35,188 nt of DNA from Rhodospirillaceae bacterium (GTDB taxonomy: Bacteria; Pseudomonadota; Alphaproteobacteria; Rhodospirillales; Rhodospirillaceae). Shown piece after piece: positions 1 through 8,798 of this stretch. Location of the stretch: the NCBI GenBank assembly GCA_018666155.1, contig JABJAH010000045.1, forward strand, positions 1 to 35,188, in the 5' to 3' direction. Within the stretch, counting starts at the first letter, position 1. Each line of letters begins with the position of its first letter. The position numbers and the translations under genes are program-made. The notes beneath the pieces were generated by a model that searched no databases, was not told the origin of the DNA, and was given only the letters and a program-made list of their open reading frames with translations.

Positions 1-738
1 GCCGTCGGAAAGCATCAAAAAGAGGTCTTTTCTGAAACCGTTGTTGTGCAATCCGTCAGTGAGGCGCTTCAAATAACTTTTAAAGAGTGCGAGGACGTAG
101 GCGTTACACACAGTCGTTGACGCCCGTTCGTACTCCCCAATTTCAGGCATGACATCACTTGAGATGCAAACAGCGAGGTTGGGCGCCTCTTGCTGGAATA
201 TCTCAAGAACACGTTGTTCATGAGCAGCATTCTGGAAGCTGTGCAGCAATGAAATCGCTACGGCAGAGACGTCGGTGTTTGCAATCTCTCTTGCCACCGC
301 AACAACCGCGCTCTCGTCCAGGGGTGTGAGCACTTGACCGTCCGGGCTCAAACGTTCCGGCACTTCAAAGCGCCAGCGGCGCGGCACCAACGGCTCCGGC
401 ATATCAATAAAGAGATCATAGGAATCGTAACGACCTTCGGTTCCAATCTCTAATATGTCGCGAAAGCCCTTAGTGGTGACGAGTGCCACTTTGGCCCCCC
501 GGCGTTCAATGATTGCGTTGGCAACCAAAGTCGTGCCGTGAATGATTTGGTTGACGTCGTGCGCTGTTGCATCGTTGGCTTCGAGTATGTTTTCGACACC
601 GGTTAGCACGCCAACGGATGGGTCTTCGGGTGTTGTGAGTACCTTTTCATTGTATAGGCGCCCGCTTCGGGTATCGATCATGACGATGTCGGTAAAGGTG
701 CCGCCGATATCGACACCTATACGGTATGGCTTATCCAT
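1..738 (-). CDS. hyuA: Hydantoinase/oxoprolinase A subunit, N-terminal part (cut by window edge)
   Basis: Reading the minus strand from the ATG at 738 gives an open frame of 246 codons running off the left edge, so the C-terminal half or more is missing. It begins MDKPYRIGVDIGGTFTDIVM, the phosphate-binding ASKHA-type motif of the hydantoinase A/5-oxoprolinase family, followed by IIHGTTLVANAIIERRGA and later EIGEYERAST, both typical of HyuA. The family couples ATP hydrolysis to opening of cyclic imides or lactams such as N-methylhydantoin or 5-oxoproline, acting in the cytoplasm with HyuB. The start codon overlaps the last eight bases of hyuB (ATGGATAA), showing translational coupling in the order hyuB-hyuA. 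The true substrate is not deducible; a hydantoinase, oxoprolinase or acetone-carboxylase-like role are alternatives. Confidence 0.93.
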   Translation of the reverse strand, partial: MDKPYRIGVDIGGTFTDIVMIDTRSGRLYNEKVLTTPEDPSVGVLTGVENILEANDATAHDVNQIIHGTTLVANAIIERRGAKVALVTTKGFRDILEIGTEGRYDSYDLFIDMPEPLVPRRWRFEVPERLSPDGQVLTPLDESAVVAVAREIANTDVSAVAISLLHSFQNAAHEQRVLEIFQQEAPNLAVCISSDVMPEIGEYERASTTVCNAYVLALFKSYLKRLTDGLHNNGFRKDLFLMLSDG

Positions 739-2389
739 CGGCGTCTGCCCCGGAAATTTCAACGCCATAATCACGTTTTGCTTTCGCGGCTGTCACAAGA
801 CCGCTTGCGACGTCCCCTCGAATTTTCTCTGGGTCACGTTGATCTGGCGGGCCGAAGCCTCCGCCCCCTGGGGTGTCGAACGTCACGACATCATCCCGTT
901 GAATATCTAACCGCACCTTCGCAGGAATACGTTCGGCGTTAAGGTAGTCCGTTCCCGCAGCGCCAGCTTGTCCACCAAGAAGCCCGCGAGGCGGAAATTT
1001 TACCCGCTCGTGGCGAATTGTCATGGTAATGGGGTGGTCGCCAGTAGATTTAAAAGACACGCGTTGGGCTGGCCCACCACGGTATTTTCCTGCTCCACCG
1101 GAATCGGGAATCAAAGATTTTTCAGTGATGAGCAGTGGCACGCTGTTCTCAAATTGCTCAATCGGTAACGTCGTTATGTTGCTCGGGAAACTAAGGCAGG
1201 CCGGGCCATCCTGATGGGGTCGGGCACCATGGCCGCCATTCATGAAAAACATTTTCATGAAGCGCTTCCCATCTTCTTGGCGACCGGCAAAATACACATT
1301 CCAGATTGGTGAACCACAATCGGCAATGACTTGGTCGGGAATGATGTTTGCGAGAGCACTAAAGATGACGGGCGGAAGATAATGTCCTGTGAGATGCCGT
1401 GCCCAAATAGGCGCCGGGCGCTGCGGATTTACCAAACTCCCTTCAGGAGCCTTGATCGCAATCGGCCGAAAAGAACCGTCGTTGTTGGGCGTGCTTGCGT
1501 CAAAAGCGGACTTAATGGCGTATGCCGAATAGGCCCGCGTGTAATTCATGACGGAGTTGATCGGTTTATCGATCTGAGCTGACGTTCCAGCATAGTCGAT
1601 GGTTAGATTGCTGCCTGAGATGGTGACTTCGCAGCAAATTTTTAGCGGTTCGTCGAAACCGTCGAGCTGGATTTCGCCATAATATGAACCATCGTCTACC
1701 GCTTCGATGGCTCGCCTCATCGCCGCTTCGGACCGATTGAGGATTTCATCCACCATCGCATCTAGGTCGTCGATCTTTTCATCGTCTAAGATTTTCAAGA
1801 GGCGCGGAACGGCCATGTCATAGGCAGCGAATTGCGCGCGTATATCTCCCAGTGTTTCTTCGGGCGCGCGCAGGTTTTCAGTGAGAAAGGCGATGACATC
1901 TTCGTTTTCAACCCCTTCACGTACAATCTTGGCGACGGGGATAGTGAGTCCTTCCTCATAGGAGTCACGCGCATTGACCGAAGGTGCACCACCAATATCT
2001 ACGGAATGAAAAACACTGCCAATAAAGGCGATGACTTCACCGTTCTTAAAGATGGGCCGTGCCATGGTGATGTCGTTGAGGTGCCCGGTCCCGTGATAGC
2101 CGTCATTCGAAATGAGGATGTCGCCCGACTTGAGCTCAGACTTTGGATAGCGCTCAAGCATGACGGCAAGTGTGCTTGGCATTGTGCCAATGAATGACGG
2201 AACACTGCGGGAAGACTGGGCGAACTGTCGGCCATGGCCGTCCATTAGGCTAACGGCAAGATCCCAATTGTCACGGACAACGGATGAAAAAGACGTCCGG
2301 ACGAAGGTGTAGGCCGTCTCGTCCATGAGGCTGTCGAGCCTTTGCCAAGTCAGGCCAACTTTCAGTGCTGAGAATTTCGCTGAGGTCAA
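731..2389 (-). CDS. hyuB: Hydantoinase/oxoprolinase B subunit
   Basis: This 552-residue protein has normal HyuB length. Diagnostic stretches are the N-terminal half with SGDILISNDGYHGTGHLND, a central HSVDIGGAPS, the GGHGARPHQDGP segment and the C-terminal IPDSGGAGKYRGGPAQR and TPGGGGFGPP stretches. HyuB works with HyuA in ATP-dependent hydrolysis of a cyclic amide (hydantoin, oxoproline or a relative) in the cytoplasm. The start at 2389 leaves about 200 bp to the divergent aldehyde dehydrogenase gene, and a symmetric element in that spacer could serve both. The stop overlaps the start of hyuA. No signal peptide or membrane segment is seen. Confidence in the family is high; substrate is unknown. 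Confidence 0.93.
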   Translation of the reverse strand: MTSAKFSALKVGLTWQRLDSLMDETAYTFVRTSFSSVVRDNWDLAVSLMDGHGRQFAQSSRSVPSFIGTMPSTLAVMLERYPKSELKSGDILISNDGYHGTGHLNDITMARPIFKNGEVIAFIGSVFHSVDIGGAPSVNARDSYEEGLTIPVAKIVREGVENEDVIAFLTENLRAPEETLGDIRAQFAAYDMAVPRLLKILDDEKIDDLDAMVDEILNRSEAAMRRAIEAVDDGSYYGEIQLDGFDEPLKICCEVTISGSNLTIDYAGTSAQIDKPINSVMNYTRAYSAYAIKSAFDASTPNNDGSFRPIAIKAPEGSLVNPQRPAPIWARHLTGHYLPPVIFSALANIIPDQVIADCGSPIWNVYFAGRQEDGKRFMKMFFMNGGHGARPHQDGPACLSFPSNITTLPIEQFENSVPLLITEKSLIPDSGGAGKYRGGPAQRVSFKSTGDHPITMTIRHERVKFPPRGLLGGQAGAAGTDYLNAERIPAKVRLDIQRDDVVTFDTPGGGGFGPPDQRDPEKIRGDVASGLVTAAKAKRDYGVEISGADADG

Positions 2390-2458
2390 AACCGTATTAC
2401 CAATGCTTGATGAGTAGGTTAACTATAAAGCCATCTTGCGCGATTATCAGACGTTTAC

Positions 2459-2487
2459 CGGAACTGCTCACGAACTGAACAGTTCCG
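2459..2487. promoter_or_regulatory. Operator-like dyad between hyuB and aldehyde dehydrogenase gene
   Basis: Perfect 8-bp arms CGGAACTG (2459-2466) and CAGTTCCG (2480-2487) are separated by 13 bp, a centre-to-centre distance of 21 bp or two helical turns. A third half-site GAACTG lies at 2472-2477 inside the spacer. The element sits in the divergent intergenic region, about 70 bp upstream of hyuB and 105 bp upstream of the plus-strand gene, a suitable place for a shared regulator. No regulator gene is adjacent in the window, so the binding protein is unknown. Confidence 0.45.
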
Positions 2488-2591
2488 AATAATGTGTTTG
2501 ATGTTCTATCTTCCAGACTAATTTGGGATACGTGAGGCCGCGAATCGGTCAATCGGCCCATCGACTGGCATTACTCTATAAGGTTTTGATA

Positions 2592-4070
2592 ATGCACAAG
2601 TACCAAATGTATATCGGTGGAAAATGGTGTGATTCTGCCTCTAAAGAATGGATTGAAACGGTTAATCCGTATTCTGGAGAGGTGTGGGCGCAAATACCCA
2701 AAGGCACGGCCGCCGACGTTGATGCTGCGGTGTCTGCCGCCGACACAGCGTTTAGATCGAGCGAATGGAGGAGCCTTACGGCCACTCAGCGCGGCAAATT
2801 ACTCTGTAGGTTTGGCGATATCTTGGCTGAAAATGCGGAAGCGCTGGCGGAAATCGAAGTCCGCGACAACGGCAAGCTCTACGCGGAGGTGGTCAATCAA
2901 TGCCGCTATATGACCCAGTGGTTTCAGTACTACGGCGGTTTGGCCGATAAGATTGAAGGCTCTGTTCCGCCGATCGATAAGCCGAACATACTGAATCTGA
3001 CGAAGCACGAACCTCTTGGTGTGTGCGCCTGTATCACACCCTGGAACTCGCCCTTGTTGCTGCTGGCATGGAAGGCAGCACCGGCGCTAGCAGCCGGCAA
3101 TACCATTGTGATCAAGCCATCCGAGTACACGTCGGCATCGACGTTGGAGTTTGCCCGTATTTCCGAAGAAGCGGGTTTTCCTCCGGGTGTTATCAATGTC
3201 ATTACCGGTCTCGGCGCGGATGTGGGCGAAGCCCTGGTGCGGCATGATAAGGTGCGCAAAGTGGCTTTCACCGGCGGAGAAGAAGGCGGAAAGCGCGTCA
3301 ATTTGGCGGCGGCAGACGACTTCACCCGAGTGACATTAGAACTGGGTGGTAAATCGGCCAACATCGTGTTCGATGATGCGGACATGGATCAAGCTGTGAG
3401 CGGCGCAATTTCAGGGATATTTGCGGCCAGCGGCCAGACCTGTATCGCTGGGTCTAGGCTGCTGCTCCAAGACTCAATTCATGATGAATTTCTTGAACGG
3501 TTATTGGATATGGCCGGACAGGCGCGCATTGGCGATCCCATGAATCCCGAGACTCAGGTCGGTCCAATCACGACCGAACCACAGTATCGGAAGATCATGG
3601 ACTACATCGAGATCGCCAAAGGGGAGGGCGCGGTCTGCGTTATGGGCGGAGACTCTGCTCCGGCGCCAGACGGTAATAAGGGACTCTTTGTCCAGCCCAC
3701 GGTTTTTTCCGGCGTGACCAATGATATGCGCATTGCGCAAGAAGAGGTCTTCGGCCCCGTCCTTTCGGTGCTGCGCTTTACCGATGAGGAGCACGCCATT
3801 GAAATTGCGAATGATATTAAATACGGCTTAGCGGCTGGCATCTGGACTCAGAATTTGAAGCGGGCGATTACCGTCAGTGATCGCCTTGAGGCTGGTACGG
3901 TGTGGGTCAACACCTACCGCTCTACAAGCTATACAACGCCATTCGGCGGATATAAGGCGAGCGGATTGGGGCGAGAAAACGGTATGGAGGCCATAAAGGA
4001 ATATCTTCAAACGAAGAGTATATGGCTCTCTACAGGAAGCAGTGTTGCCAATCCATATATGCGGCGATAA
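2592..4070 (+). CDS. NAD(P)-dependent aldehyde dehydrogenase
   Basis: The 492-residue product oxidises an aldehyde to its acid with NAD(P) in the cytoplasm. It shows the full ALDH signature: PWNSPLLL and IKPSEYTSAS for cofactor binding, FTGGEEGGK, catalytic glutamate E250 in LELGGKS and catalytic cysteine C284 in SGQTC, then EEVFGPV and TPFGGYKASGLGRE near the C-terminus. An in-frame TTG at 2523 would add 23 residues, but the ATG at 2592 is preferred because an AAGG ribosome site precedes it and MHKYQMYIGGKW matches the usual ALDH N-terminus. It is followed after 58 bp by the first large haem protein and is probably co-transcribed with it. The specific aldehyde is unknown. Confidence 0.95.
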   Translation: MHKYQMYIGGKWCDSASKEWIETVNPYSGEVWAQIPKGTAADVDAAVSAADTAFRSSEWRSLTATQRGKLLCRFGDILAENAEALAEIEVRDNGKLYAEVVNQCRYMTQWFQYYGGLADKIEGSVPPIDKPNILNLTKHEPLGVCACITPWNSPLLLLAWKAAPALAAGNTIVIKPSEYTSASTLEFARISEEAGFPPGVINVITGLGADVGEALVRHDKVRKVAFTGGEEGGKRVNLAAADDFTRVTLELGGKSANIVFDDADMDQAVSGAISGIFAASGQTCIAGSRLLLQDSIHDEFLERLLDMAGQARIGDPMNPETQVGPITTEPQYRKIMDYIEIAKGEGAVCVMGGDSAPAPDGNKGLFVQPTVFSGVTNDMRIAQEEVFGPVLSVLRFTDEEHAIEIANDIKYGLAAGIWTQNLKRAITVSDRLEAGTVWVNTYRSTSYTTPFGGYKASGLGRENGMEAIKEYLQTKSIWLSTGSSVANPYMRR

Positions 4071-4128
4071 CGATTGGGTTGGGGCCAGCGGTCCCGAAAT
4101 TGAATTTGAATACATGAAGGAATGCGCA

Positions 4129-6030
4129 ATGGCTGTACACAAAACCTTACTACGCATTGGGACGGCCCTTTTCGTGGCGCTTGGATTGCTCTCTTCCGCG
4201 CAGGCCGACGTGTTGTCTGGTTATGGCCAACTGTCGGGAGAGGTAACGGGTTCAGAACCTGGGGTTCTTCCAGTCGTTTACGCCTACAACCCTGAAAAGG
4301 ATGTCGCTTACACAGTATTCGTCATCAATGGAAAATACCGTGCGGTTAATTTGATCCCGGGCCCGTACTACGTCGAACTTCGACCCGCTGTCGACCAACT
4401 CGAAAGTTTTACAACCAAATATACCAAGGTCAATGTAGCCGCAGATACGCATGTCACGGCTGATTTTACTGTCGAAAATATCAATATGGCGCCGAACTAC
4501 GTGAACGGCATCGATTACCCCGACGCAAAAATCGAACCTTATGATGTAATTTATCCGCCGGGTCCCGGTCGCGATATCCTTGAGCGAACCTGTCACGGTT
4601 GCCACGCGGTTAATTTTTTCCCGTACAATAGTGTTCGCGCGTATCCCGCGGGGCGCGCCCCCCATGATGAATTTTCATGGCCAGCCACGGTGGACCGCAT
4701 GCACAAAGGACCCGCATTTGGCGTCCCCGGCAAAGCGACCCTATTCGATGCCAACCTACTTCCACCGGCGGACAGGGATACCCTCGTGGAATATCTGATA
4801 GAGAACTTTGGACCAGAGTCGGAGTCCCGCGTGGTTCAGCTGGCCAGTGAGCCGGAGCTTGATGAATCGGCGTTGGAGAAGGCGCAGTTCATTGACTACG
4901 TTTATCATGAGGCAGAGGAATACGCAGACCCGTTCCTAAAAACCAATCCCTGGCCTCATCAGGTCGATTTTGATGCCGACGGCAACGTTTGGATTGCTTA
5001 CACCGCCTGCTGCATCGTCCGATTTGATCCGCGGACAGGGGAATCGAAAGCCTTCGAAGGTCATGGCGGTGGTCACGGCGTGCTCGTTGATCAGACCGAT
5101 GGCACGGTGTGGTACTCCGGCTCAGGCGATGCCGTTCGTCGCTTGGACCCAGAAACAGGACTGGTCGACTATTGGGAGTTCGGCGATACAAGGATGGGCA
5201 GCAACACCCAGATCTTCGACACCAAAGGTAATCTTTGGATGTCGCTACTTGGTCGGGGCGCAATTGGTAAGTGGGACCGTAAAACGGACTCGGTGATGTA
5301 CTGGGAAAATCCCATCGTCCGCAGTCGTCCATACGGCATCATCGTTGATCGCAAGGACAAGATCTGGTGGGCGGACTATCATAACGGTGGGGTCTCACGG
5401 TTCGATCCAGAAACCGAAGAGTATAAATTCTTCCAAGTTGAAACAGATGATGCCGCGACGGCGATGAGGCGTCTGGGCGTTGATTCAAAGAATATGATTT
5501 GGACGGCGACCTGGGGCAGTCGAGGTCATCAAAACGGCAAAGTGTATCGTTTGAATCCGGAAACGGGAGAGGTTCTGGAACGCAAACTAGGGATCGAATA
5601 CAGCAACCCGTACAACGCTGAACCAGATGCGGACGACAATGTGTGGGTCGCTCCCGATAACTATCTATCAAAGTATGATCCGAAGGCGGATAGCTTTACG
5701 CATTACCCCATACCGATCCGCTCCGATACTTTGAAAACTACGATTTCCGAGAATGGCGGGATTTGGTTCATCTATCGTAACGCTGGCAAGTTTGCTGGAT
5801 TTGGCGGCAATGCAACGGTGCTGTATCCGGATAAAGACAAAATCACGACGCTCGCCGCGCATCACTCCGAGAACAGTCCGGGGTACTTTTTGAGTAAGTA
5901 CCGGGGACCTATGGCGCCAAAGGTGAAGGGCGAGGTTAGAACTGGACCCGCTGTGGCTCAGAATGCGGATGCCTATGCCGCCTGGGTTAAGGCAAGAGGC
6001 GTTGACGACTCTGGGGCGCTCTTGGAGTAG
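4129..6030 (+). CDS. Secreted haem protein: beta-sandwich, cytochrome c and seven-bladed propeller (copy 1)
   Basis: The 633-residue precursor starts with a Sec signal peptide cut near residue 26 (SSAQA/DV). Residues about 27-120 resemble a carboxypeptidase-regulatory-like beta-sandwich (SGEVTGSEPG, YTVFVINGKYRAVNLIPG). A c-type haem site CHGCH is at C155-H159, with M in TVDRMHKG a possible sixth ligand. From about residue 275 seven repeats of the form D-x2-G-x-[VI]-W then DP-x-TG can be counted, as in Vgb/SMP-30-like propellers. The protein is therefore periplasmic or outer-surface and redox active. It is not simply virginiamycin B lyase, which lacks the haem region. The ATG at 4129 follows AAGGA and begins the signal peptide; an ATG at 4114 is an alternative. 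A small cytochrome c gene follows after 40 bp. Function is inferred only as oxidation or sensing of an exported substrate. Confidence 0.85.
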   Translation: MAVHKTLLRIGTALFVALGLLSSAQADVLSGYGQLSGEVTGSEPGVLPVVYAYNPEKDVAYTVFVINGKYRAVNLIPGPYYVELRPAVDQLESFTTKYTKVNVAADTHVTADFTVENINMAPNYVNGIDYPDAKIEPYDVIYPPGPGRDILERTCHGCHAVNFFPYNSVRAYPAGRAPHDEFSWPATVDRMHKGPAFGVPGKATLFDANLLPPADRDTLVEYLIENFGPESESRVVQLASEPELDESALEKAQFIDYVYHEAEEYADPFLKTNPWPHQVDFDADGNVWIAYTACCIVRFDPRTGESKAFEGHGGGHGVLVDQTDGTVWYSGSGDAVRRLDPETGLVDYWEFGDTRMGSNTQIFDTKGNLWMSLLGRGAIGKWDRKTDSVMYWENPIVRSRPYGIIVDRKDKIWWADYHNGGVSRFDPETEEYKFFQVETDDAATAMRRLGVDSKNMIWTATWGSRGHQNGKVYRLNPETGEVLERKLGIEYSNPYNAEPDADDNVWVAPDNYLSKYDPKADSFTHYPIPIRSDTLKTTISENGGIWFIYRNAGKFAGFGGNATVLYPDKDKITTLAAHHSENSPGYFLSKYRGPMAPKVKGEVRTGPAVAQNADAYAAWVKARGVDDSGALLE

Positions 6031-6070
6031 CCGACGTTAGAGTCCCGCAGTGGTATTTGGAGATGGTGCG

Positions 6071-6502
6071 ATGAGAGTGCGTGTTACGGCGCTAGTTGCT
6101 GTGCTGACGGTTTTTCTTGGCCCACCATCGCCAGTAGCTGCACAGGATTATGATCGTGCGACTCTGGGCGCAGGCAAAATTCTCTACATGCGTTGTATTT
6201 CCTGCCACACCGTTACTAAAAGTGGCCGCCATCTGGTCGGGCCGAACCTCTGGGGCGTTGTCGATTCTAAAGCTGGCACCAGAGCGGGTTTCAAAGGGTA
6301 TTCAGAATCTTTGAAGACATCAGACATTGTGTGGTCTAGGGACGCGTTAGACCGCTTCATATTGGACCCGTCTGGATTCTTACCTGGAACCAACATGATA
6401 TACAAAGGGCTACCGAAAGAAACAGATCGCGCCGCTCTTTTGGCCTATTTGGAAACGGAATCCGTGAATGAGGCGGTCCGGTACGAAGGCCTGCAGTATT
6501 AA
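6071..6502 (+). CDS. Class I cytochrome c, periplasmic
   Basis: This 143-residue precursor has a signal peptide ending near PVAA/QD, a single CISCH haem site (C42, C45, H46) and the methionine ligand M109 in GTNMIYKG. LVGPNLWGV and the final helix (DRAALLAYLETE) are typical of mitochondrial-like class I cytochromes c. The start at 6071 is chosen because GGAG lies eight bases upstream and the signal peptide begins here; a GTG at 6050 is less likely. It lies 40 bp after the large haem protein gene, so it is a natural electron acceptor for that protein and would pass electrons to a terminal oxidase. The partner relationship is inferred from position. Confidence 0.93.
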   Translation: MRVRVTALVAVLTVFLGPPSPVAAQDYDRATLGAGKILYMRCISCHTVTKSGRHLVGPNLWGVVDSKAGTRAGFKGYSESLKTSDIVWSRDALDRFILDPSGFLPGTNMIYKGLPKETDRAALLAYLETESVNEAVRYEGLQY

Positions 6503-6614
6503 GGTTTTCGGCTGCTCTTTCGGCCCAAGCGTTCTATGGGGCTCGGGCACCCTATTAGTTCTAGGTCTGTAAATTCTGGATGATGGGGTTACCCATTATC
6601 CGATACTGATGATT

Positions 6615-6643
6615 AAAGACCGCTGACTCTACGGGCGGCCTTT
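6615..6643 (+). terminator. Possible terminator hairpin after cytochrome c gene
   Basis: AAAGACCGC and GCGGCCTTT can pair in eight of nine positions around an 11-base loop, followed by a T-rich tail (TTTGTATTTG). It lies in the 224-bp gap between the cytochrome c gene and the isochorismatase-fold gene. The single mismatch and weak T tract keep confidence low. Confidence 0.35.
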
Positions 6644-6726
6644 GTATTTGAGCAATATGTGGTATCTGTTCAAGAATGTTGGCTCTAATTTTTATGTTCG
6701 TTTAAATCACAGGGATTCAAATTCAA

Positions 6727-7305
6727 ATGTCACGCACAGCACTTCTTTGTATCGATTATATCAATGACATTGTTCACGACGACGGCAAGGTATCTGGCAA
6801 AGGATACTCTGATTTCGTCGGACGGCACGGCACGCTAGAAGCGGTCGGAAAATTGCAAGAGGCGGCTCGCTCAACGAATCACCTTGTCATTCATGTGAAG
6901 GTTGGCTTCTCACCGTCGTATATTGAGCAAAACAAGAATTCACCGTTGACCGGCAAAGCTCATGAGTTTGGTGCTTTGAAGCTTGGCGAATGGGGCACGG
7001 ACTTTCATGATAGCGTGCTTCCCAAGGAAGACGAGCCGATCATCACCAAGAACCGCGTCAATCCGTTCCACGCAACAAACCTTGATCTTCTTTTACGTGC
7101 AGCTGGTGTCGACCATATTGTGATGGCTGGTGTGTCAACGGATATGGCTGTTGAGGCCTGTGTAAGAGATGCCCATGATCGAGACTACCGGGTTACCGTT
7201 ATCTCAGACTGTTGTGCGGCAACCAGCGACGAAGAGCATGACAACAGCCTAAAGACGATGACGAAGTTTGGAACGGTCACAACTGCGGCTGAGATGAACT
7301 GGTAG
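6727..7305 (+). CDS. Isochorismatase-fold hydrolase with replaced nucleophile
   Basis: The 192-residue protein is a cytoplasmic alpha/beta cysteine-hydrolase-fold member of the isochorismatase family (amidases such as N-carbamoylsarcosine amidase or maleamate amidohydrolase, and isochorismatases). D10 in LLCIDYINDI and K108 in PIITKNR match two members of the usual Asp-Lys-Cys triad. In the motif that normally reads GVxTNxCVExTxRDA this protein has GVSTDMAVEACVRDA, so alanine (A141) occupies the nucleophile position and the nearest cysteine is C145. Isochorismatases proper also lack the cysteine, so the protein may be a lyase/hydrolase of that type or a non-classical enzyme. It sits 224 bp downstream of the cytochrome c gene and converges with the P450 gene. 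Confidence 0.88.
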   Translation: MSRTALLCIDYINDIVHDDGKVSGKGYSDFVGRHGTLEAVGKLQEAARSTNHLVIHVKVGFSPSYIEQNKNSPLTGKAHEFGALKLGEWGTDFHDSVLPKEDEPIITKNRVNPFHATNLDLLLRAAGVDHIVMAGVSTDMAVEACVRDAHDRDYRVTVISDCCAATSDEEHDNSLKTMTKFGTVTTAAEMNW

Positions 7306-7351
7306 GATTTGGCTTGGCGTCGCCGACGCTCAGCGCTTCCTGTGGCTGAAC

Positions 7352-8611
7352 CTAGCGGATTTTGTCGAACGTGATGTGCAAGGACTCGATGCCACGCAGG
7401 ATAAAGCTCGGTGTATGGGTAATCGGAGGATGACCAGGCTTTAAGGCAATATTCTCAATACGTTGGAGGATGGTTGAGATGCCGATCTCCAACTCTTTTT
7501 TAGCCAGCGCCTGGCCAATGCACCGGTGAATGCCGTAACCGAAGGCTAGGTGTTTTGTTGCATTATGCCGCGTGATGTCGAGTTTATAGGCATTTGGGAA
7601 TTGCTTGTCGTCTCGATTTGCGCTGCCGTAGGAAAGGTAGATTTTCGCACCCTTCGGGACGTTATACCCGCCTAGCTCTGTGTCGTGATTGGCAATACGG
7701 AACAAGCCCTGCGTCGGGCTTTCCAACCGCAAGGATTCGTCAACAAACTTTTTCACCATTGCCGCGTCGTTGCGCAGAATTGTTTGGAGGTTTGGCTCCT
7801 CAATCAATAGCTTCATTGAAGCGACCAGATGATTCCGCGTTGTTTCATTTCCAGCCGTCATCAATTGCTGAAGTATGGCTAATATTTCTTCATAGGTGAG
7901 GGGCTGGCCATCCTCATGACGTGCTGCGACGAGGCCGGACAATAGGTCCTCTTGAGGGTTGGTCTTTTTCTCGTTGATCCGGTCCACAAAGTAATGCTGA
8001 TACTCAATAATAAGTTTTGTACATTCCAACCGGCGTTCGGGAGACAGCATAATTCCGAGGGTTTCTACAAACGCATCGGTCCAAACGCGAAAGCGATGAA
8101 TATCAGATCTTGGCGCGCCGACTTGGTCTGCGATTACACCCAGTGGCAGCGGCACAGCGAATTCTTCTTTGAAATCGCATTGACCTTTGCTGATAAAAGC
8201 GTCGATTAATTCATTAGCGTGATCCACTAAATACTCGTCCATACGTTTGACGACGGGACCCGTAAAAGCCTTATCGATCAAGGAACGGTAAAAGGTATGG
8301 CGGGGCGGATCAACTTGGGTCAATACGTCGGGAACGGTGTAACCGTCCTTGGCAAAGAGGGCGTTGCTCTCAGTTAGATCCGGACCGCCAACATCAGTTC
8401 GCATGTCGATCTGAGAGGAAAAAGTCTTCCAATTTTTCAAAACTTCAACGGCTAAATCGTAGTCTGCTATCATCCATAGATCAGTTTGAGGGTCGTAATG
8501 AACTGGCTCCTGCTCACGCATGAGTTTGTAGTACCCATAAGGACACTCCTGTACAGCAGGGTTGCCTATGGTTAAGTCAGCAAGGTCGGTGAGATTTGTC
8601 TCAATTGTCAT
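7352..8611 (-). CDS. Cytochrome P450 monooxygenase
   Basis: A 419-residue soluble bacterial P450 of standard length. The haem loop reads FGYGIHRCIG with the proximal cysteine C364, the I-helix has the oxygen-activation motif AGNETT (253-258) and the K-helix ExxR is E292-R295. It would hydroxylate an organic substrate using electrons from a ferredoxin and reductase; no ferredoxin or reductase gene lies next to it, so redox partners must be elsewhere. It is the only minus-strand gene inside the plus-strand catabolic run and is divergent from the second large haem protein gene, with a symmetric element in the shared 187-bp spacer. The P450 family number cannot be assigned by eye. Confidence 0.95.
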   Translation of the reverse strand: MTIETNLTDLADLTIGNPAVQECPYGYYKLMREQEPVHYDPQTDLWMIADYDLAVEVLKNWKTFSSQIDMRTDVGGPDLTESNALFAKDGYTVPDVLTQVDPPRHTFYRSLIDKAFTGPVVKRMDEYLVDHANELIDAFISKGQCDFKEEFAVPLPLGVIADQVGAPRSDIHRFRVWTDAFVETLGIMLSPERRLECTKLIIEYQHYFVDRINEKKTNPQEDLLSGLVAARHEDGQPLTYEEILAILQQLMTAGNETTRNHLVASMKLLIEEPNLQTILRNDAAMVKKFVDESLRLESPTQGLFRIANHDTELGGYNVPKGAKIYLSYGSANRDDKQFPNAYKLDITRHNATKHLAFGYGIHRCIGQALAKKELEIGISTILQRIENIALKPGHPPITHTPSFILRGIESLHITFDKIR

Positions 8612-8661
8612 TTTACAAACTCGATCTCATCAGAAAAAATGTCTACTATTGAGGCGACGAA

Positions 8662-8702
8662 GCAACAAAATACGAATCTTTATTCAATGCTTATTTTGCT
8701 GC
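8662..8702. promoter_or_regulatory. Inverted repeat between P450 and haem-propeller gene
   Basis: GCAACAAAATA (8662-8672) and TATTTTGCTGC (8692-8702) are reverse complements at 10 of 11 positions with a 19-bp spacer, giving a 30-bp centre spacing. It lies roughly midway in the divergent spacer, about 50 bp upstream of the P450 start and 97 bp upstream of the haem-propeller start. A common operator for both genes is plausible but untested. Confidence 0.4.
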
Positions 8703-8798
8703 CACAAGGGTGGTTCATGGTTAAGGTAAGCGCTGTCGTAAAATGATCCATTTTCTAAATTCATAGCGACCAATTGTTTTACTAAATAGGTGCACCAA

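Noticed and set aside
7317..7329. GCGTC-GCC-GACGC hairpin between the converging isochorismatase and P450 genes
   Set aside because: Five-bp stem with a three-base loop and no T tract on either side; too weak to call a terminator.
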